64,000 nt of DNA from contig NC_068910.1 in the NCBI RefSeq assembly GCF_023091745.1, positions 174,771,170 to 174,835,169 on the forward strand. Direction: 5' to 3'. Shown here piece by piece: positions 10,875 through 22,677 of this stretch. The notes below the pieces were generated by a model. It was not told the origin of the DNA. It searched no databases and saw only the letters and a program-made list of their open reading frames with translations. The position numbers were made by a program, and so were the translations under genes. Source of the DNA: Budorcas taxicolor (taxonomy: Eukaryota; Chordata; Mammalia; Artiodactyla; Bovidae). Position 1 is the stretch's first letter. Every line of letters starts with the position of its first letter.

Positions 10875-11330
10875 GGACCTAACATTCCAGGCTCCTAGGC
10901 AATATTGCTCTTTACAGCATCAGACCTTGCTTCTATCACCAGTCACATCCACAACTGGGTACTGTTTTTGCTTTGGCTCCATCCCTTCATTCTTTCTGGA
11001 GTTATTTCTCCACTGATCTCCAGTAGCATATTGGGCACCTAGTGACCTGGGGAGTTCCTCTTTCAGTATCCTACCATTTTGCCTTTTCATACTGTTCATG
11101 GGGTTTTCAAGGCAAGAATACTGAAGTGGTTTGCCATTCCCTTCTCTAGTGGACCACATTCTGTCAGACCTCTCCACCATGACCCGTCTGTCTTGGGTGG
11201 CCCCACACAGCATGGCTTAGTTTCATTGAGTTAGACAAGGCTGTGGTCCATGTGATCAGATTGGCTAGTTTTCCGTGATTATGGTTTCAGTGTGTCTGCC
11301 CCTGATGCCCTCCTGCAACAGGTGGCTGCT

Positions 11331-11794
11331 AATAAAATTAAAGTATAAGTAGGTTACAAAGGTCCTCAAATTAGAAATCATATTTTATATAACCATTTTA
11401 GACATATTCACCAGTAACTGATAAAATCATTTTAAGTGATAAGTCATTTTAAATGAATTTTATTCTTTTCATTACATATGTGAAAATGAATACATTCACA
11501 CTGTAAGCTATTCAAGCAATATATAAGTATATAGAGTAAAACATATATAGAGAGTAAAACAAGAATCTCTGCATACCCCTGAGTCTCACCCCGGAAGAAA
11601 CTATTGCAATTCTACCAATTATTTATTCAATGAATTTGAATCCATATATATTTTATGTACCTTCATATACATTTTTTAACAAGAGCAGAATCATTTTTCT
11701 AACCATATTTTTGATTTATAAAATTCCTAATAGCTTTTTTTGTAATAGGCTGTTATTCTTCCATGGTTACAATCCTGGATGTACTTTGAAGGAT
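11331..11794. other. AT-rich sequence, possibly an old L1 remnant
   Basis: The part 11527-11790 vaguely resembles reverse-oriented L1M 3' sequence (GTAAAACAAGAATCTCTGC followed by a CATATACATTTTTT stretch). The resemblance is too weak for a firm call. There is no gene. Confidence 0.35.
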
Positions 11795-11846
11795 ATTGGA
11801 TTTTCCAGGCAAGAGTATTGGAGTGGGTTGCCATTGCCTTCTCCAT
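11795..11846 (-). mobile_element. BOV-A2 SINE head fragment
   Basis: TTTTCCAGGCAAGAGTATTG then GAGTGGGTTGCCATTGCC is the 5' head of a BOV-A2 in reverse orientation. Only about 50 bp remains, directly before the next BovB tail. Confidence 0.7.
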
Positions 11847-11855
11847 CTTATCCTA

Positions 11856-12570
11856 TATCAGTTCAGTTCAGTCGCTCAGTGGTGTCCGACTCTTTGCGAC
11901 CCCATGAACCACAGCACACCAGGCCTCCCTGTCCATCACCAACTCCCGGAGTTCACTCAAACTCATGTCCATCGAGTCAGTGATGCCATCCAGCCATCTC
12001 ATCCTCTGTTGTCCCCTTCTCCTCTTGCCCCCAATCCCTCCCAGATCAGAGTCTTTTCCAATGAGTCAACTCTTCACATGAGGTGGCCAAAGTATTGAAG
12101 TTTTACCTTTAGCATCAGTCCTTCCAATGAACACCAGAACTGATCTGCTTTAGAATGGACTGGTTGGATCTCCTGCAGTCCAAGGGACTCTCAAGAGTCT
12201 TCTCCAACACCACAGTTCAAAAGCATCAATTCTTCAGCACTCAGCTCTCTTCACAGTCCAATTCTCACATCCATACACTATCACTGGAAAAAGCATAGCC
12301 TTGACTAGATGGACTTTTTTGGCAAGGTAATGGGTCTGCTTTTGAATATGCTATCTAGATTGGTCATAACTTTCCTTCCAAGGAGTAAGCATCTTTTAAT
12401 TTCATGGCTGCAATCACCATCTGCAGTGATTTTAGAGCCCCCAAAAATAAAGTCAGTTGCTGTTTCCACTGTTTCCCCATCTATTTCCCATGAAGTGATG
12501 GGACCAGGTGCCATGATCTTAGTTTTCTGAATGTTGAGATTTAAGCCAAATTTTTCACTCTCCTCTTTCT
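11856..12570 (-). mobile_element. BovB LINE, 5'-truncated 3' end
   Basis: It begins with the tail (CAGTTCAGTTCAGTCGCTCA) and runs to the LNIQKTKIMAPGPITSWEID block of the RT C-terminal part, stopping just before YADD. The 69-codon frame 12514-12305 and the flanking frames are fragments. The left part has small deletions. Confidence 0.92.
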
Positions 12571-12781
12571 ATATATAAAACAAAAGTGTATTTCCTAGTT
12601 CTCTATATATACATATATAGTTAAAACTAATAAAGTTGCATTTAACAGCATCTGTACTTTTTATTACTTTAGGGAGGTCTTCCCTAAATTAATCCAGATG
12701 TGACACGAAATTTGTAGAAAATGTCATTACTTTTTAGAGCACCACTAACACTCTACTTCTTTAGTAAACATTACTGGTTAC
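12571..12781. other. Unassigned AT-rich sequence
   Basis: AT-rich sequence with short TA runs lies between the BovB 5' end and the candidate exon. If the exon call is right this is intron. Confidence 0.4.
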
Positions 12782-12962
12782 CTTCTGGACATGTACTATA
12801 GCTTTCTTCACTTCCATCAGAGCCCCATTATCATCTGTTCTCAGGACAAATTCTACTTGACCTAACTCTCGTAGTCCTGTTGCCCTTGCCAGTGATTCAT
12901 TTAGGAGAGAGTTGTAAAGAGTTCTAGCCAAGAGATGTAATGAGAGAGCTATTTGGCGGCTT
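12782..12962 (-). CDS. Candidate internal exon (weak), unidentified protein
   Basis: On the minus strand an acceptor-like TTTTCCAG is followed by 181 nt that stay open in one frame (60 codons after one leading base; KSRQIALSLHLLARTLYNSL near the start) up to a donor AAG|GTAACC. The other two frames have early stops. The encoded segment looks helical, not clearly heptad-patterned. Its starting phase fits the end of the 82-nt exon at 17758-17839 (2+1). It is not part of any repeat I recognise. I do not know the family. It could be a chance frame, since 60 open codons are not rare and the polypyrimidine tract is poor. Confidence 0.38.
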
Positions 12963-13925
12963 CTGGAAAATTGTGATCTCACTTCTAAGGAGACTCCAGA
13001 AAAACAGGCCCTTCTGGCCCCTGGGGTGGTTATATTTGGATGTGGTACCTGGACCTGCAGTCATTTCATGATGTTAGGAGACTTAGCCTTGGGGTGAAGC
13101 CAGTGCTGAGGGCAGCAGAAGGGACACAGAAAGAACATCAAGATCCTTAGTGATTTTGTTGAGTGGGTGGATTGACTAAAGTTGAAACCCCTCTGCCTCT
13201 GTTACTTATAGCTCAAAGAATCCTAAGTGATAAAATCTCTATTTTCAAATACGTAACAAGTTCTTCTAAACCTCGGAAAATATTTCCTTATACATCTTAG
13301 GAAAAAAAGAAGCTCAACTCATCCATTTAAAAAGTACCTCTTCCCATAAATAAAAATCCACAATATCTATATCCAAACATTTAAAAATCTTTAAACAAAA
13401 CAATTATATTAAGTTGGATAGGTGAAACTCATTCCTGCACCCCCCCCAACCCCACACACATAAAGAGTAGGAATTTAATTTTTTTTAATCAAATTTCATA
13501 GCACCTTCCAATTTTTGGAAGTTCAAACAGATTTGAGAATGTAGAGCAAATCTCAAATTTATTAAGAAATTGTATGTCTGAATTTTTTAGTGGATTATTT
13601 TGACATCAAACTGAATTTATCATAAAACAATGGCCAAGTTGAAAATTTGGTTTTAACCTATTAATAAAATAGTATTTAAATACTACTGGAGACTTACTGA
13701 GCTCTGAGTACCTTAAGCTGTCCCAGACTCTGATCCCAAACACCCAAATTACTCAACTTCATCCTAGTAGTGAAGGAGTATAGAAGGAGTAGAGATGGAA
13801 GAGGGAGGTATGGGCAGCACAGAGAAAGGTCTCTAGCAGCTGGGACCATTTAAGTGGCTCTATCTTTTGTAACTCAGGTTTTCTAAAAGTGGTTACTTTG
13901 TTTATTTTCTAATTTTAAACAGTTC
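12963..13925. other. Unassigned sequence
   Basis: I see no gene or named repeat. There is a C-rich run followed by CACACACA near 13440 and several AT-rich stretches, with purine-rich sequence at 13770-13840. Confidence 0.4.
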
Positions 13926-15955
13926 TCTTTGCAGGATATAAAATCAACACACAGAAATCCTTTGCATTCCTATACACTAATAATGAGAAAATAGAAAGAG
14001 AAATTAAGGAAACAATTCCATTTACTATTGCAATGAAAAGAATAAAATATTTAGGAATATATCTACCTAAAGAAACAAAAGACCTATATATAGAAAACTA
14101 TAAAACACTGATGAAAGAAATCAAAGAGGACACTAATAGATGGAGAAATATACCATGTTCATGGATTGGAAGAATCAATATAGTGAAAATGAGTATACTA
14201 CCCAAAGTAATCTATAGATTGAATGCAATCCCTATCAAGCTACCAATGGTATTTTTCACAGAGCTAGAACAAATAATTTCACAATTTGTATGGAAATACA
14301 AAAAACCTCGAATAGTCAAAGCAATCTTGAGAAAGAAGAATGGAACTGGTGGAATCAACCTGCCTGACTTCAGGCTCTACTACAAAGCCACAGTCATCAA
14401 GACAGTATGGTACTGGCACAAAGACAGAAACATAGATCAATGGAACAAAATAGAAAGCCCAGAGATAAATCCATGCACCTATGGACACCTTATCTTGGAC
14501 AAAGGAGGCAAGAATATACAATGGAGAAAAAACAATCTCTTTAACAAGCAGTGCTGGGAAAACTTGAAAACCACTTGTAAAAGAATGAAACTAGAACACT
14601 TTCTAACACCATACACAAAAAAAAACTCAAAATGGATTAAAGATCTAAATGTAAGACCAGAAGCTATAAAACATAGCAAACACAGGCAAAACACTCTCTG
14701 ACATAAATCACAGCAGGATCCTCTATGACCCACTTCCCAGAATATTGGAAATAAAAGCAAAAATAAACAAATGGGATCTGATTAAAATTAAAAGCTTCTG
14801 CACAACAAAGGAAACTATAAGCAAGGTGAAAAGACAGCCTTCTGAATGGGAGAAAATAATAGCAAATGAAGCAACTGACAACGAATTAATCTCAAAAATA
14901 TACAAGCAACTCCTGCAGCTCAATTCCAGAATAAACGACCCAATCAAAAAATGGGCCAAAAAACTAAATAGACATTTCTCCAAAGAAGACATACGGATGG
15001 CTAACAAACACATGAAAAGATGCTCAACATCACTCATTATCAGAGAAATGCAAATCAAAACCACAATGAGGTACCATTTCACGCCAGTCAGAATGGCTGC
15101 AATCCAAAAGTCTACAAGCAATAAATGCTGGAGAGGGTGTGGAGAAAAGGGAACCCTCTTATACTGTTGGTGGGAATGCAAACTAGTACAGCCACAACAG
15201 TGTGGAGATTCCTTAAAAAACTGGAAATAGAACTGCCAGATGACCCAGCAATCCCACTGCTGGGCATACACACCGAGAAACCCAGAATTGATAGAGACAC
15301 GTGTACCCCAATGTTCATCGCAGCACTGTTTATAATAGCCAGGACATGGAAGCAACCTAGATGTCCATCAGCAGATGAATGGATAAGAAAGCTGTGGTAC
15401 ATATACACAATGGAGTATTACTCAGCCATTAAAAAGAATACATTTGAATCAGTTCTAATGAGGTGGATGAAACTGGAGCCTATTATACAGAGTGAAGTAA
15501 GCCAGAAAGAAAAACACCAATACAGTGTACTAATGCATATATATTGAATTTAGAAAGATGGTACTGATAACCCTGTATGCAAGACAGCAAAAGAGACACA
15601 GATGTATAGAACAGTCTTTTGGACTCTGTGGGAGAGAGTGAGGGTGGGATGATTTGGGAGAATGGCATTGAAACATGTATAATATCATATGTGAAACGAA
15701 TCACCAGTCCAGGCTCGATGCATGATATAGGATGCTTGGGACTGGTGCATTGGGATGACCCAGAGGGATGGTATGAGGAGGGAGGTAGGAGGGGAGTTCA
15801 GGATGGAGAACACATGTACACCTGTGGCAGATTCATGTTGATGTATGGCAAAACCAACACAATATTGTAATTAGCCTCCAATTAAAATAAATAAATTTAT
15901 ATTAAAAAATAAAATAAAAATAAATAACAGTAGAGAGAGAAAAAAAAAGAAGGTC
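13926..15955 (+). mobile_element. Ruminant L1 LINE, 5'-truncated 3' end
   Basis: The 2-kb segment holds the C-terminal third of L1 ORF2, the 3' UTR and an A-rich end (AAAATAAATAAATTTATATT and on). Low divergence, and a 3' UTR running through GTATAATATCATATGTGAAA to CAAAACCAACACAATATTGT, is typical of the ruminant L1 (L1-BT type), which is far younger than the L1 at 28985-40195. No convincing target duplication was found. Confidence 0.93.
14033..15547 (+). pseudogene. L1 ORF2 C-terminal fragment, frameshifted
   Basis: The frame 14033-14701 (222 codons) starts MKRIKYLGIYLPKETKDLY and contains PKVIYRLNAIPIKLP and WYWHKDRNIDQWNKIE blocks from the region after the RT core. It breaks near 14702, resumes in frame 14745-15230, and ends in frame 15125-15547 at the usual L1 stop after the block with MEYYSAIKKN. 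RT catalytic motifs lie upstream and are absent because of 5' truncation. At least two frameshifts make it nonfunctional. Confidence 0.88.
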
Positions 15956-16785
15956 TCATATAGGAAGAACCAGGTTTGTTATAAACTGAAACAACAGCAT
16001 CACCATTTTTGCAATTGTATAGTGACTTTCTCCAGGTAATTCATTTGATAGACTTTAGTGATGTAGTATTTCCTCCCTCCAACTTCAGTCTCCTTTGACT
16101 CTTATCATTTCTCAGCACTCATATTATAAATTATATTAAAAATTAACTAACAAAAAGTATCACAAGGCATGTATTAATATTAAATGGGTTGTGGCCAGAC
16201 TTGGCAGCCCTCCAGATCAGACATTCATGTGGTCAGTACCCTCTTCCCTGATGTTACTAGAGGGTGGAAACTAATGATTTTTTACTGGCAATTCCCATCT
16301 TGTTTCTCTTTTTCCTGTTTCTTCTCATCAGAAAGTTCCTCGCTGGGCCCAGTGAGTCATGCTAATACCACTTGTCCTCTCATTCCTTCAACCCCAGCCA
16401 TCATACACAGAGAATTGAACTATTATTTACTGCAATATTGACCACAGTGTTGTAAATCATGAATATTTGGTTTTGACTTTTGAAAATAAATTATTTTGCT
16501 GCAAATAGTCAAAGTATACATTAATTTGATAGAGTATTTTTAAAATTTGTTCTTCCTTGTTAGGAATTCTGTTGAACACATTTTTCTTAGGAGTCGTTCA
16601 AGGTCAACACAACATTCAGTTGCTAAGCATTCTAAATATTTATATTTCTTATGAGGCTCATCCTTCTAAAATATAGGAACTGAAAACCAAGGTTACCAGA
16701 TCATATACCACAAAGTAAAAAATTTACTTACATTTCAAAGATTATATAAATTCTTTTTATAATTATAGATGTACTATATTTACAC
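15956..16785. other. Unassigned sequence
   Basis: I see no supported gene or named repeat. The A-rich start belongs to the L1 end. The rest is ordinary AT-rich intergenic or intronic sequence. Confidence 0.4.
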
Positions 16786-17000
16786 CGTGGGCTTCTCTGA
16801 TGGCTCAGCTGTAAAGAATCTGCCTGCAATGCAGGAGAAGTAGGAAATGTGGGTTCAATCCTTAGGTTGGGAAGGTTCCCTGGATGAGGAAATTGCAACT
16901 CACTCCAGTTTTGTCTGAAAATCCCATGGACAAAGGAGCCTGGCAGACTACAGTCCAAAGTGTCAGAAAGAGTTGGACATGACTGAGCAATTGAGCACAA
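16786..17000 (+). mobile_element. Bov-tA SINE with exact 10-bp target duplication
   Basis: It has the tRNA-derived head (GGGCTTCTCTGATGGCTCAG), the body GCCTGCAATGCAGGAG and a BovB-like tail ending GGACATGACTGAGCAATTGA. The flanks ATATTTACAC at 16776-16785 and 17001-17010 are identical, which sets both borders. It carries an extra short block (AGTAGGAAAT) within the head region. Confidence 0.93.
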
Positions 17001-17158
17001 ATATTTACACTATAATATTTGAAATTTCTGAAATAAAATCATTTTAAAAAGAAATATTGTTCTGGATATTTTACGAAGGCATTGTCTTATCATTTGTTTT
17101 CTAATATTTTTCTTTCTCACTTATGTAATGCACAAGCACTCCAGAATTTCAAAGATAC

Positions 17159-17422
17159 TCAATGGCACCCCACTCCAGTACTCTTGCCTAGAAAATCTCA
17201 TGGACAGAGGAGCCTAGTAGGCTTCAGTCCATGGGGTCGCTAAGAGTTGAACACAACTGAGTGATTTCACTTTCACTTTTCACTTTCATGCATTGGAGAA
17301 GGAAATGGCAACCCACTCCAGTGTTCTTGCCTGGAGAATCCCAGGGATGGGGGAGCCTGGTGGGCTGCCATCTATGGGGTCGCACAGAGTCGGATACGAC
17401 TGAAGCGACTTAGCAGCAGCAC
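17159..17422 (+). mobile_element. BOV-A2 SINE
   Basis: This is the dimer-like BOV-A2: first unit with CACTCCAGTACTCTTGCC, a linker of CACTTTCACTTTTCACTTTC, second unit with CACTCCAGTGTTCTTGCC, ending GAAGCGACTTAGCAGCAGC. It is nearly complete with modest divergence. Confidence 0.92.
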
Positions 17423-17757
17423 CAACTGTCTTTTTGAATCTAAAATTGATAGTTTTAAGAAACAACTTCAATGTTGTTTCTTCTGGACAGATAATAAATA
17501 GATGAAAAGAGAAAAATTCAGAGAATATTAAGTTGCTACATTTGAATAAACAGGGAAACCTTTAATACTTTTCCCTGGATATGTAAAGAAATATTTCATG
17601 TATTTAAAAACATGTACAGGTCCTTCAATATAAGCCAGAAAATTGAGAAAAATAGCAGTAGACCATACCCACACAACCAAATTACTGTCCCAGGTCACAG
17701 AGAATACATGAGGGTCTTTCTAAATTCTTGTAGGTTGTTCAATAGTCACCATCTTAC
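17423..17757. other. Putative intron sequence next to exon
   Basis: AT-rich sequence without a named repeat lies between BOV-A2 and the donor side of the candidate exon. Confidence 0.4.
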
Positions 17758-17839
17758 TTGAGCTTTTCTTTGTAGTTGTCCATCTCAGTCACTGCCTTCT
17801 GAAGTTTTAGCCCAAGTGCTTCGACTTGACACTGTAAAT
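17758..17839 (-). CDS. Candidate 82-nt exon of a coiled-coil protein gene
   Basis: On the minus strand, acceptor CATTCCAG is followed by 82 nt and a strong donor CAA|GTAAGAT. With two leading bases (phase set by the upstream exon) the frame is open throughout and reads LQCQVEALGLKLQKAVTEMD then NYKEKL, with hydrophobic residues at heptad spacing and charged residues between, as in a parallel coiled coil. The G|AT junction with the exon at 56824-57009 gives Asp. It has no similarity to any repeat here. The gene is unidentified; roles of coiled-coil proteins are too varied to infer one. Confidence 0.68.
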
Positions 17840-18710
17840 CTGGAATGACATAGTGTATTCTTCTGATTAGTATATTTTAAGTGTCCAGATATTTTTATAG
17901 AAAAAATTCTTCTAGAGTTGCCACTCAGCTCCTGAAGAATAATGCAGTTGTTTATTCCATTTTTACTTGGATTACATACTCATCTGTACTCTGCAACTTA
18001 ACAGAATTACTGGATTTTGACAGACTCCATTTATTAGCCTCTTTCTGCCCCTAACATCATGCGAATTTTCTAACAGCTAATTGGCTAAATTTTACTAATG
18101 TTTTCAAAGGCAATTTATGTTGCAGCACACATATGAATTTTTGATCATGTGACTCACTTCTGAAACACTTGACTGCCTAAGCTCACTCTTGCAATCTGAA
18201 ACTGAGAAGTATTGCTGAGGCCTCTCAGTAAGAACCAAAATATATAAACCACGTGCAAGGCTTCTGGTAAAGAATCTGTTAACTCTGGGTAGCAACTAAT
18301 GGCATTTTAATGACTTTCAAAGCCAAAAAAATACAAGCCGGAAATTGGCTTCCATAGAGTCTTGAATTGGGGAATTCAAGTAATGTTTGAGGAAGATTAT
18401 TCAGGTAGCCACATCTCACATGTATGGATAGAGAATTGAAACTAGAGCAGAAAGAACATAGGGCTTGAATGATCTGAGTCCCACCAATAGCCTGTGTGTA
18501 TGGACTAAGGCCTGAACCCTACACTCAATAACAGCTCTTGGTATTCTTTTTGGATATGAGATGGAAAACAAATTTACATGGGTGGACTAAATGATTTCTA
18601 TGAAGAAAATAATTTAAAAAACACTGGAATTTATAAAATTTCTGTTACATCTATTCAGGTGTTTTAATCATGTATTTTAAAAGTAAACTATAAAATCTTT
18701 ATGCACCCAT
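17840..18710. other. Unassigned, probable intron
   Basis: No named repeat or second exon is seen. The minus frame 18295-18104 has no coiled-coil pattern or splice context. Confidence 0.4.
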
Positions 18711-19515
18711 GTTGTTGTTCAGTCACCCAGTCATGTCCAACTCTTTGAGACACCATGAACTGCAGCACACCAGACCTCCCTGTCTTTCACCATCTTCCAA
18801 AGTTTGCCCAAGTTCATGTCCATTGCATCGGTGATGCCATCCAGCCATCTTATCCTCTGACACCTTCTTCTCTTTCTGCTTTCAGTCTTTCCCAGCATCA
18901 GGGACTTTTCCAGTGAATCAGCTGTTCATATCAGGTGACCAAAATACTGGAGCTTCAGCTTCAGCATCAATCCATGAATATTCAGGGTTTTTTTCCCCTT
19001 CAGATTGACTGGTTTGATCTCCTTGCTGTCCAAGGGACTCTCAGGAGTCTTCTCCAGTTCGAAGGCATCAATTCTTTGGCACTCTGCCTTCTTTACGGTT
19101 CAACTCTCATATCTGTATGTGACCACTGGGAAGACTATAGCTTTGACTATACGGACCTTTGTCAGCAGGGTAATGTCTCTGCTTTTCAGCACACTGTCTA
19201 GGTTTGTCATCGCTTTCCTGCCTGATTTCATGGCTGCAGTCACTATCTGCACTGATTTTAGAGCCCAAGAAGAAATCTGTCACTACTTCCTCCTTTTCCC
19301 TTATGTTTGCCATGAGGTAATGGGACCGGATACCATGATCTTAGTTGTTTTAATATTTAGTTTTAAGCTGGCTCTTTCACTCTCCTCCTTCACCCTCATC
19401 AAGAGGCTCTTTAGTTCCTCTTCGCTTTCCCATTAGAGTGGTATCATCCACATATCTGAGGTTGTTGATGTTGAGGTTGTTGATGTTTCTCCTGCCTATC
19501 TTGAATCTAGCTTAT
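18711..19515 (-). mobile_element. Old BovB LINE, 3' fragment
   Basis: The tail starts at TTGTTGTTCAGTCACCCAGT and the fragment reaches the RT region just beyond YADD (CACATATCTGAGGTTGTTGA). It is clearly more diverged than other copies. A deletion removes the LLLGRK block near 19220, and a 15-bp tandem duplication lies at 19458-19487. Confidence 0.88.
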
Positions 19516-20139
19516 GCATCTATACAAATATATAACATTTCTATATGTATCTTTAATCTGCCTTCTTAACTTTGTTTTATGAAGATAAGCCAGTTCCTTA
19601 AATCAGAAAATAAATTCACTCTAAACAAATGTTTTAATTAGAATTCACTATGTATTGGTATAAATTTTTATGTTTATCCAGCATGTTCACATATATTAAT
19701 ATTATCCCTCAAACTGCCACATAAATGCAAATAGCCCCATTTTTTCAGATAATGAAAAATGAGATCTCTGATTATCTTGCTTAGTATCTTACAGTGAGTA
19801 AATGCTTTAGCCAGCAGTCAAACTGACAGGATTTTAAACTTGAGTACAGGATTTATTTGAGTACAGCTCCTTATTTAAATAAATAATTCAACATGGACTT
19901 GATAGATAGTATTTGTGTGGTATATCTTTTCCACTTACCAAGTGATATCAGTATATGAGAGAAAAGATAAAATAACATACACATAGAGTTTAGTTTTGAG
20001 TGTAATCTTTTGAAACAAGGCAATCTCTAAAGAATATGCATAATGTGTTACTTTATTATTAAAAACATGTGGGCTTACAGAGGGTTCTATTCACACAGGC
20101 ACAGCTAAAACATTTCTGCCCATCCTCTGAAGAATAAGG
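19516..20139. other. Unassigned AT-rich sequence
   Basis: No gene or named repeat is supported in this interval. Confidence 0.4.
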
Positions 20140-20378
20140 AGGAAAGTTGACATTTGTTGATGGTATACTGTTCCAGGTGCTGTGCAGGATGCTCTCGCCT
20201 ATATCATTTAATTCATAGTCACAACTATCATGAAAAACAGATATACATTTTATTTTTACCAGAAAGTTCTAAGAATCAGAGTAATTAACTAACATAAAAA
20301 GTCACAGAGCTATTTAGAAGTGATCCTGTGATTCAACTAAGGTTGGCTTCATCCCAAAGTCTTGATCTTTCTCTCTTA
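20140..20378 (+). mobile_element. MIR SINE
   Basis: Blocks in order are ACATTTGTTGATGGTATACT, TTCCAGGTGCTGTGCAGGAT, ATATCATTTAATTCATAGTC, AAAAAGTCACAGAGCTATTT and GTGATCCTGTGATTCAACTA. These match MIR from the 5' region through the core to near the end. Confidence 0.82.
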
Positions 20379-20636
20379 CATGGACCATCAAAAATATAAG
20401 CTTCAAGGTGATATGACATTTGTCCATGAAAATGTGGTCAGTATGGCCATATATTTGTTTAGCATATCCTAGAATCTTTAAGGTAAATGAAAAATATTAT
20501 TTATTACTACATAAAATAGGTACTAAATTAGTGTAATGTCCAGTTCCAAGAGGTGATTTGGATTTTAATTTTTGAAAGTTTAAAAGTTAATATAATTGAT
20601 GAAAGTCATTAAGACAAATACAGTATCATTGTGACT

Positions 20637-20838
20637 GCCTACAGTACTGATGTGTCTGACTCTTCACGACCCCATGGACTATAGCTTGCCAGGCTCTTCT
20701 GTCCATGGAATTTTCCAGGCAAGAATACTGGAGTGGATTGCCATTCCCTTCTCCAGAAGATCTTCCTGACTCAGGGACCAAATGCAAGTCTCCTGCATTG
20801 CAGGCAAATTCTTCACCATCTGAGATACCAGGGAAGTC
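20637..20838 (-). mobile_element. Bov-tA type SINE
   Basis: The minus-strand copy runs from the tRNA-derived head (GACTTCCCTGGTATCTCAGA at 20838) to a tail ending near CAGTACTGTAGGC. It shows moderate divergence and standard length. Confidence 0.88.
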
Positions 20839-22677
20839 TATTAAATGTCCCTTGATGCTTTTGTCAGGATATAATCCTAAATGAGATGAAGCATGGATCT
20901 GAGCCCGCATGATAAATTCTATAATATTACTTCTAAATGCAGCTATTGCTAAGAGGAAGAACTTATTGTCTTAAAAATGAACTCTAAAGAATTGGTACCT
21001 GATATATGAATTTTATGCAATTAATTCTCAATTACTTGATAACTGGTAGATAATTTAGCAGACAGTAAAAATGATAGCTAATTCAAAACCCATTTTTATA
21101 GCATTGAAGAGTATTCTTAAGATCACAATTAGATATACTTGTGTATCAAAGTTCTAGAACTTGCTAGATTTAGAGGAAAATAAGTGACACAGTCATGACT
21201 CAAATCAAGAAAGGAAAAGCTATTATGCTTTCCAATATTCTTCTCTCTACATACCCACCTAAATCTCCCTTTCTCCCTATTTCAAGATAAACACAGCTTA
21301 TCTCAGTCTTTAAATCACAGTACCCAATGAGCAGGGAAGCCAGTTCCTTCAGATTATTCACTAGATATTTACAGCACCTCTGAATAAAAATAGAGAAAGT
21401 AAATAAATGTTTTATTACTTTAAAACAAAGAAACCATTAGAAATTTAGGTAGAAATATAAGTAATGTCAATGAATAAGTCATTTTACTTAAGGAGAGAAG
21501 ATACCACATAGAATCAAGAAAAAAAGATTCATTCTGAATAATCTATAATGTAAGCAGCCCACCAGTATATACTTAGGAGTTGGTTAATACATTTTCATAG
21601 CTTTTTAAAAACTTGGTTAAATTTTCTATAATAAAAAAATAAGAAGAATTATTTTAAAAATATAAAGAACATTTTGTTACTGTTCTGAATGAGGTGTATG
21701 CATCTTATTGGTTTATTGTTGGTTTTGATAGATCAGTGGGGTCTTTTTGTTTCTGGAAGCAGAGTGCCCAGTTCCTGTCCTTAATAAATAAAGACACATA
21801 GTTAGGCTTAGCAGCAGAGCCACCTGCATAAGACAGCTCCTTCAGTCCTTGAGATAAGGAGTTCTTAAATAGACGTATTGTTCTGTGTAGTCCTTCCCTA
21901 TAGTCAGATAAACTCAACTTCAATTTTCTGTCATTCAGCATGTCGTTGGATTATGAGGCAAAAGGCCCTGAATGCCTACAAAAAGAAAGGAAGCATTGGC
22001 TTTAAACACCATGCAGATGTAAGGCAGAACCCATGGAAACAATCCAAAATTTACACAGCAAATTCTGCTATAAGGTAACTGCATTCTTTGCAAATATTAA
22101 ATAAAAAGCAAATGATTTTAAGTGAACAAGACAAAAAGGAGCTCTTATCCTCTCTTCATACGAAGACAGCTCCTTGCTAGATAGCATTACACAGGCATCA
22201 GATCTGGAGTAACTAGTCATTTAAGAGAATCCTATTATTCCAAAAGATTTCTAGAATCTACAGATACAAAAGGTATCCATAGTTAGCTATTTTATAGCAG
22301 GATATAAAACTTTATAGTCATTTGGAGAGTAAATTATGTAAGCATAATGTTTGAGAAAACAATAAACAAAACCTTTATAGTGGAGAGATATTTCAAGCTT
22401 AAAACTTTCTGGATAAAGAAAATACACATAAAAGGAATTTAAAATCTGATTCAAAGTACAATATGAAGGAAAATGATTCCAGGTTCAAGCAGCAGAACAG
22501 AAGAACAAACAGGCAGGAGAGCTGGCACCCAGAGATCCAGATCTAGGAGAATTTTTTTAAATGAAAATGTGGAAGATATATATATACACATATAGTTTGT
22601 TTGTTTAAATGGTAGAGACAATTGAAGAAAAGGAAATACAAAAACTCACCACTCTTTGAATACACTCCTAAGACAGG
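20839..22677. other. Long stretch without recognised gene or repeat
   Basis: AT-rich sequence. The 78-codon minus frame at 21941-21705 and the 66-codon plus frame at 21878-22078 overlap each other and show no domain or splice signals. A short (TA)n stretch lies near 22577. Confidence 0.4.

Larger units (their letters stand above)
8077..11330 (-). mobile_element. Near-full-length BovB LINE
   Basis: At about 3.25 kb this is the longest uninterrupted BovB here and close to the family's usual 3.2 kb. In BovB order (reading right to left) it has the 5' region at 11330-10920, the AP-like endonuclease at 10874-10398, a linker at 10101-9430, the RT at 9321-8584 and the C-terminal region plus tail down to 8077. 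Frames are broken at several points, so it is inactive. No clear target duplication was found. The 5' end shows the block ending TGTCTAACTCAATGAAACTA that is also present at 45537-45560. Confidence 0.93.

Noticed and set aside
14723..15355. 210-codon minus frame across the ruminant L1
   Set aside because: It is antisense to L1 ORF2 and recurs in other L1 copies; not a gene.
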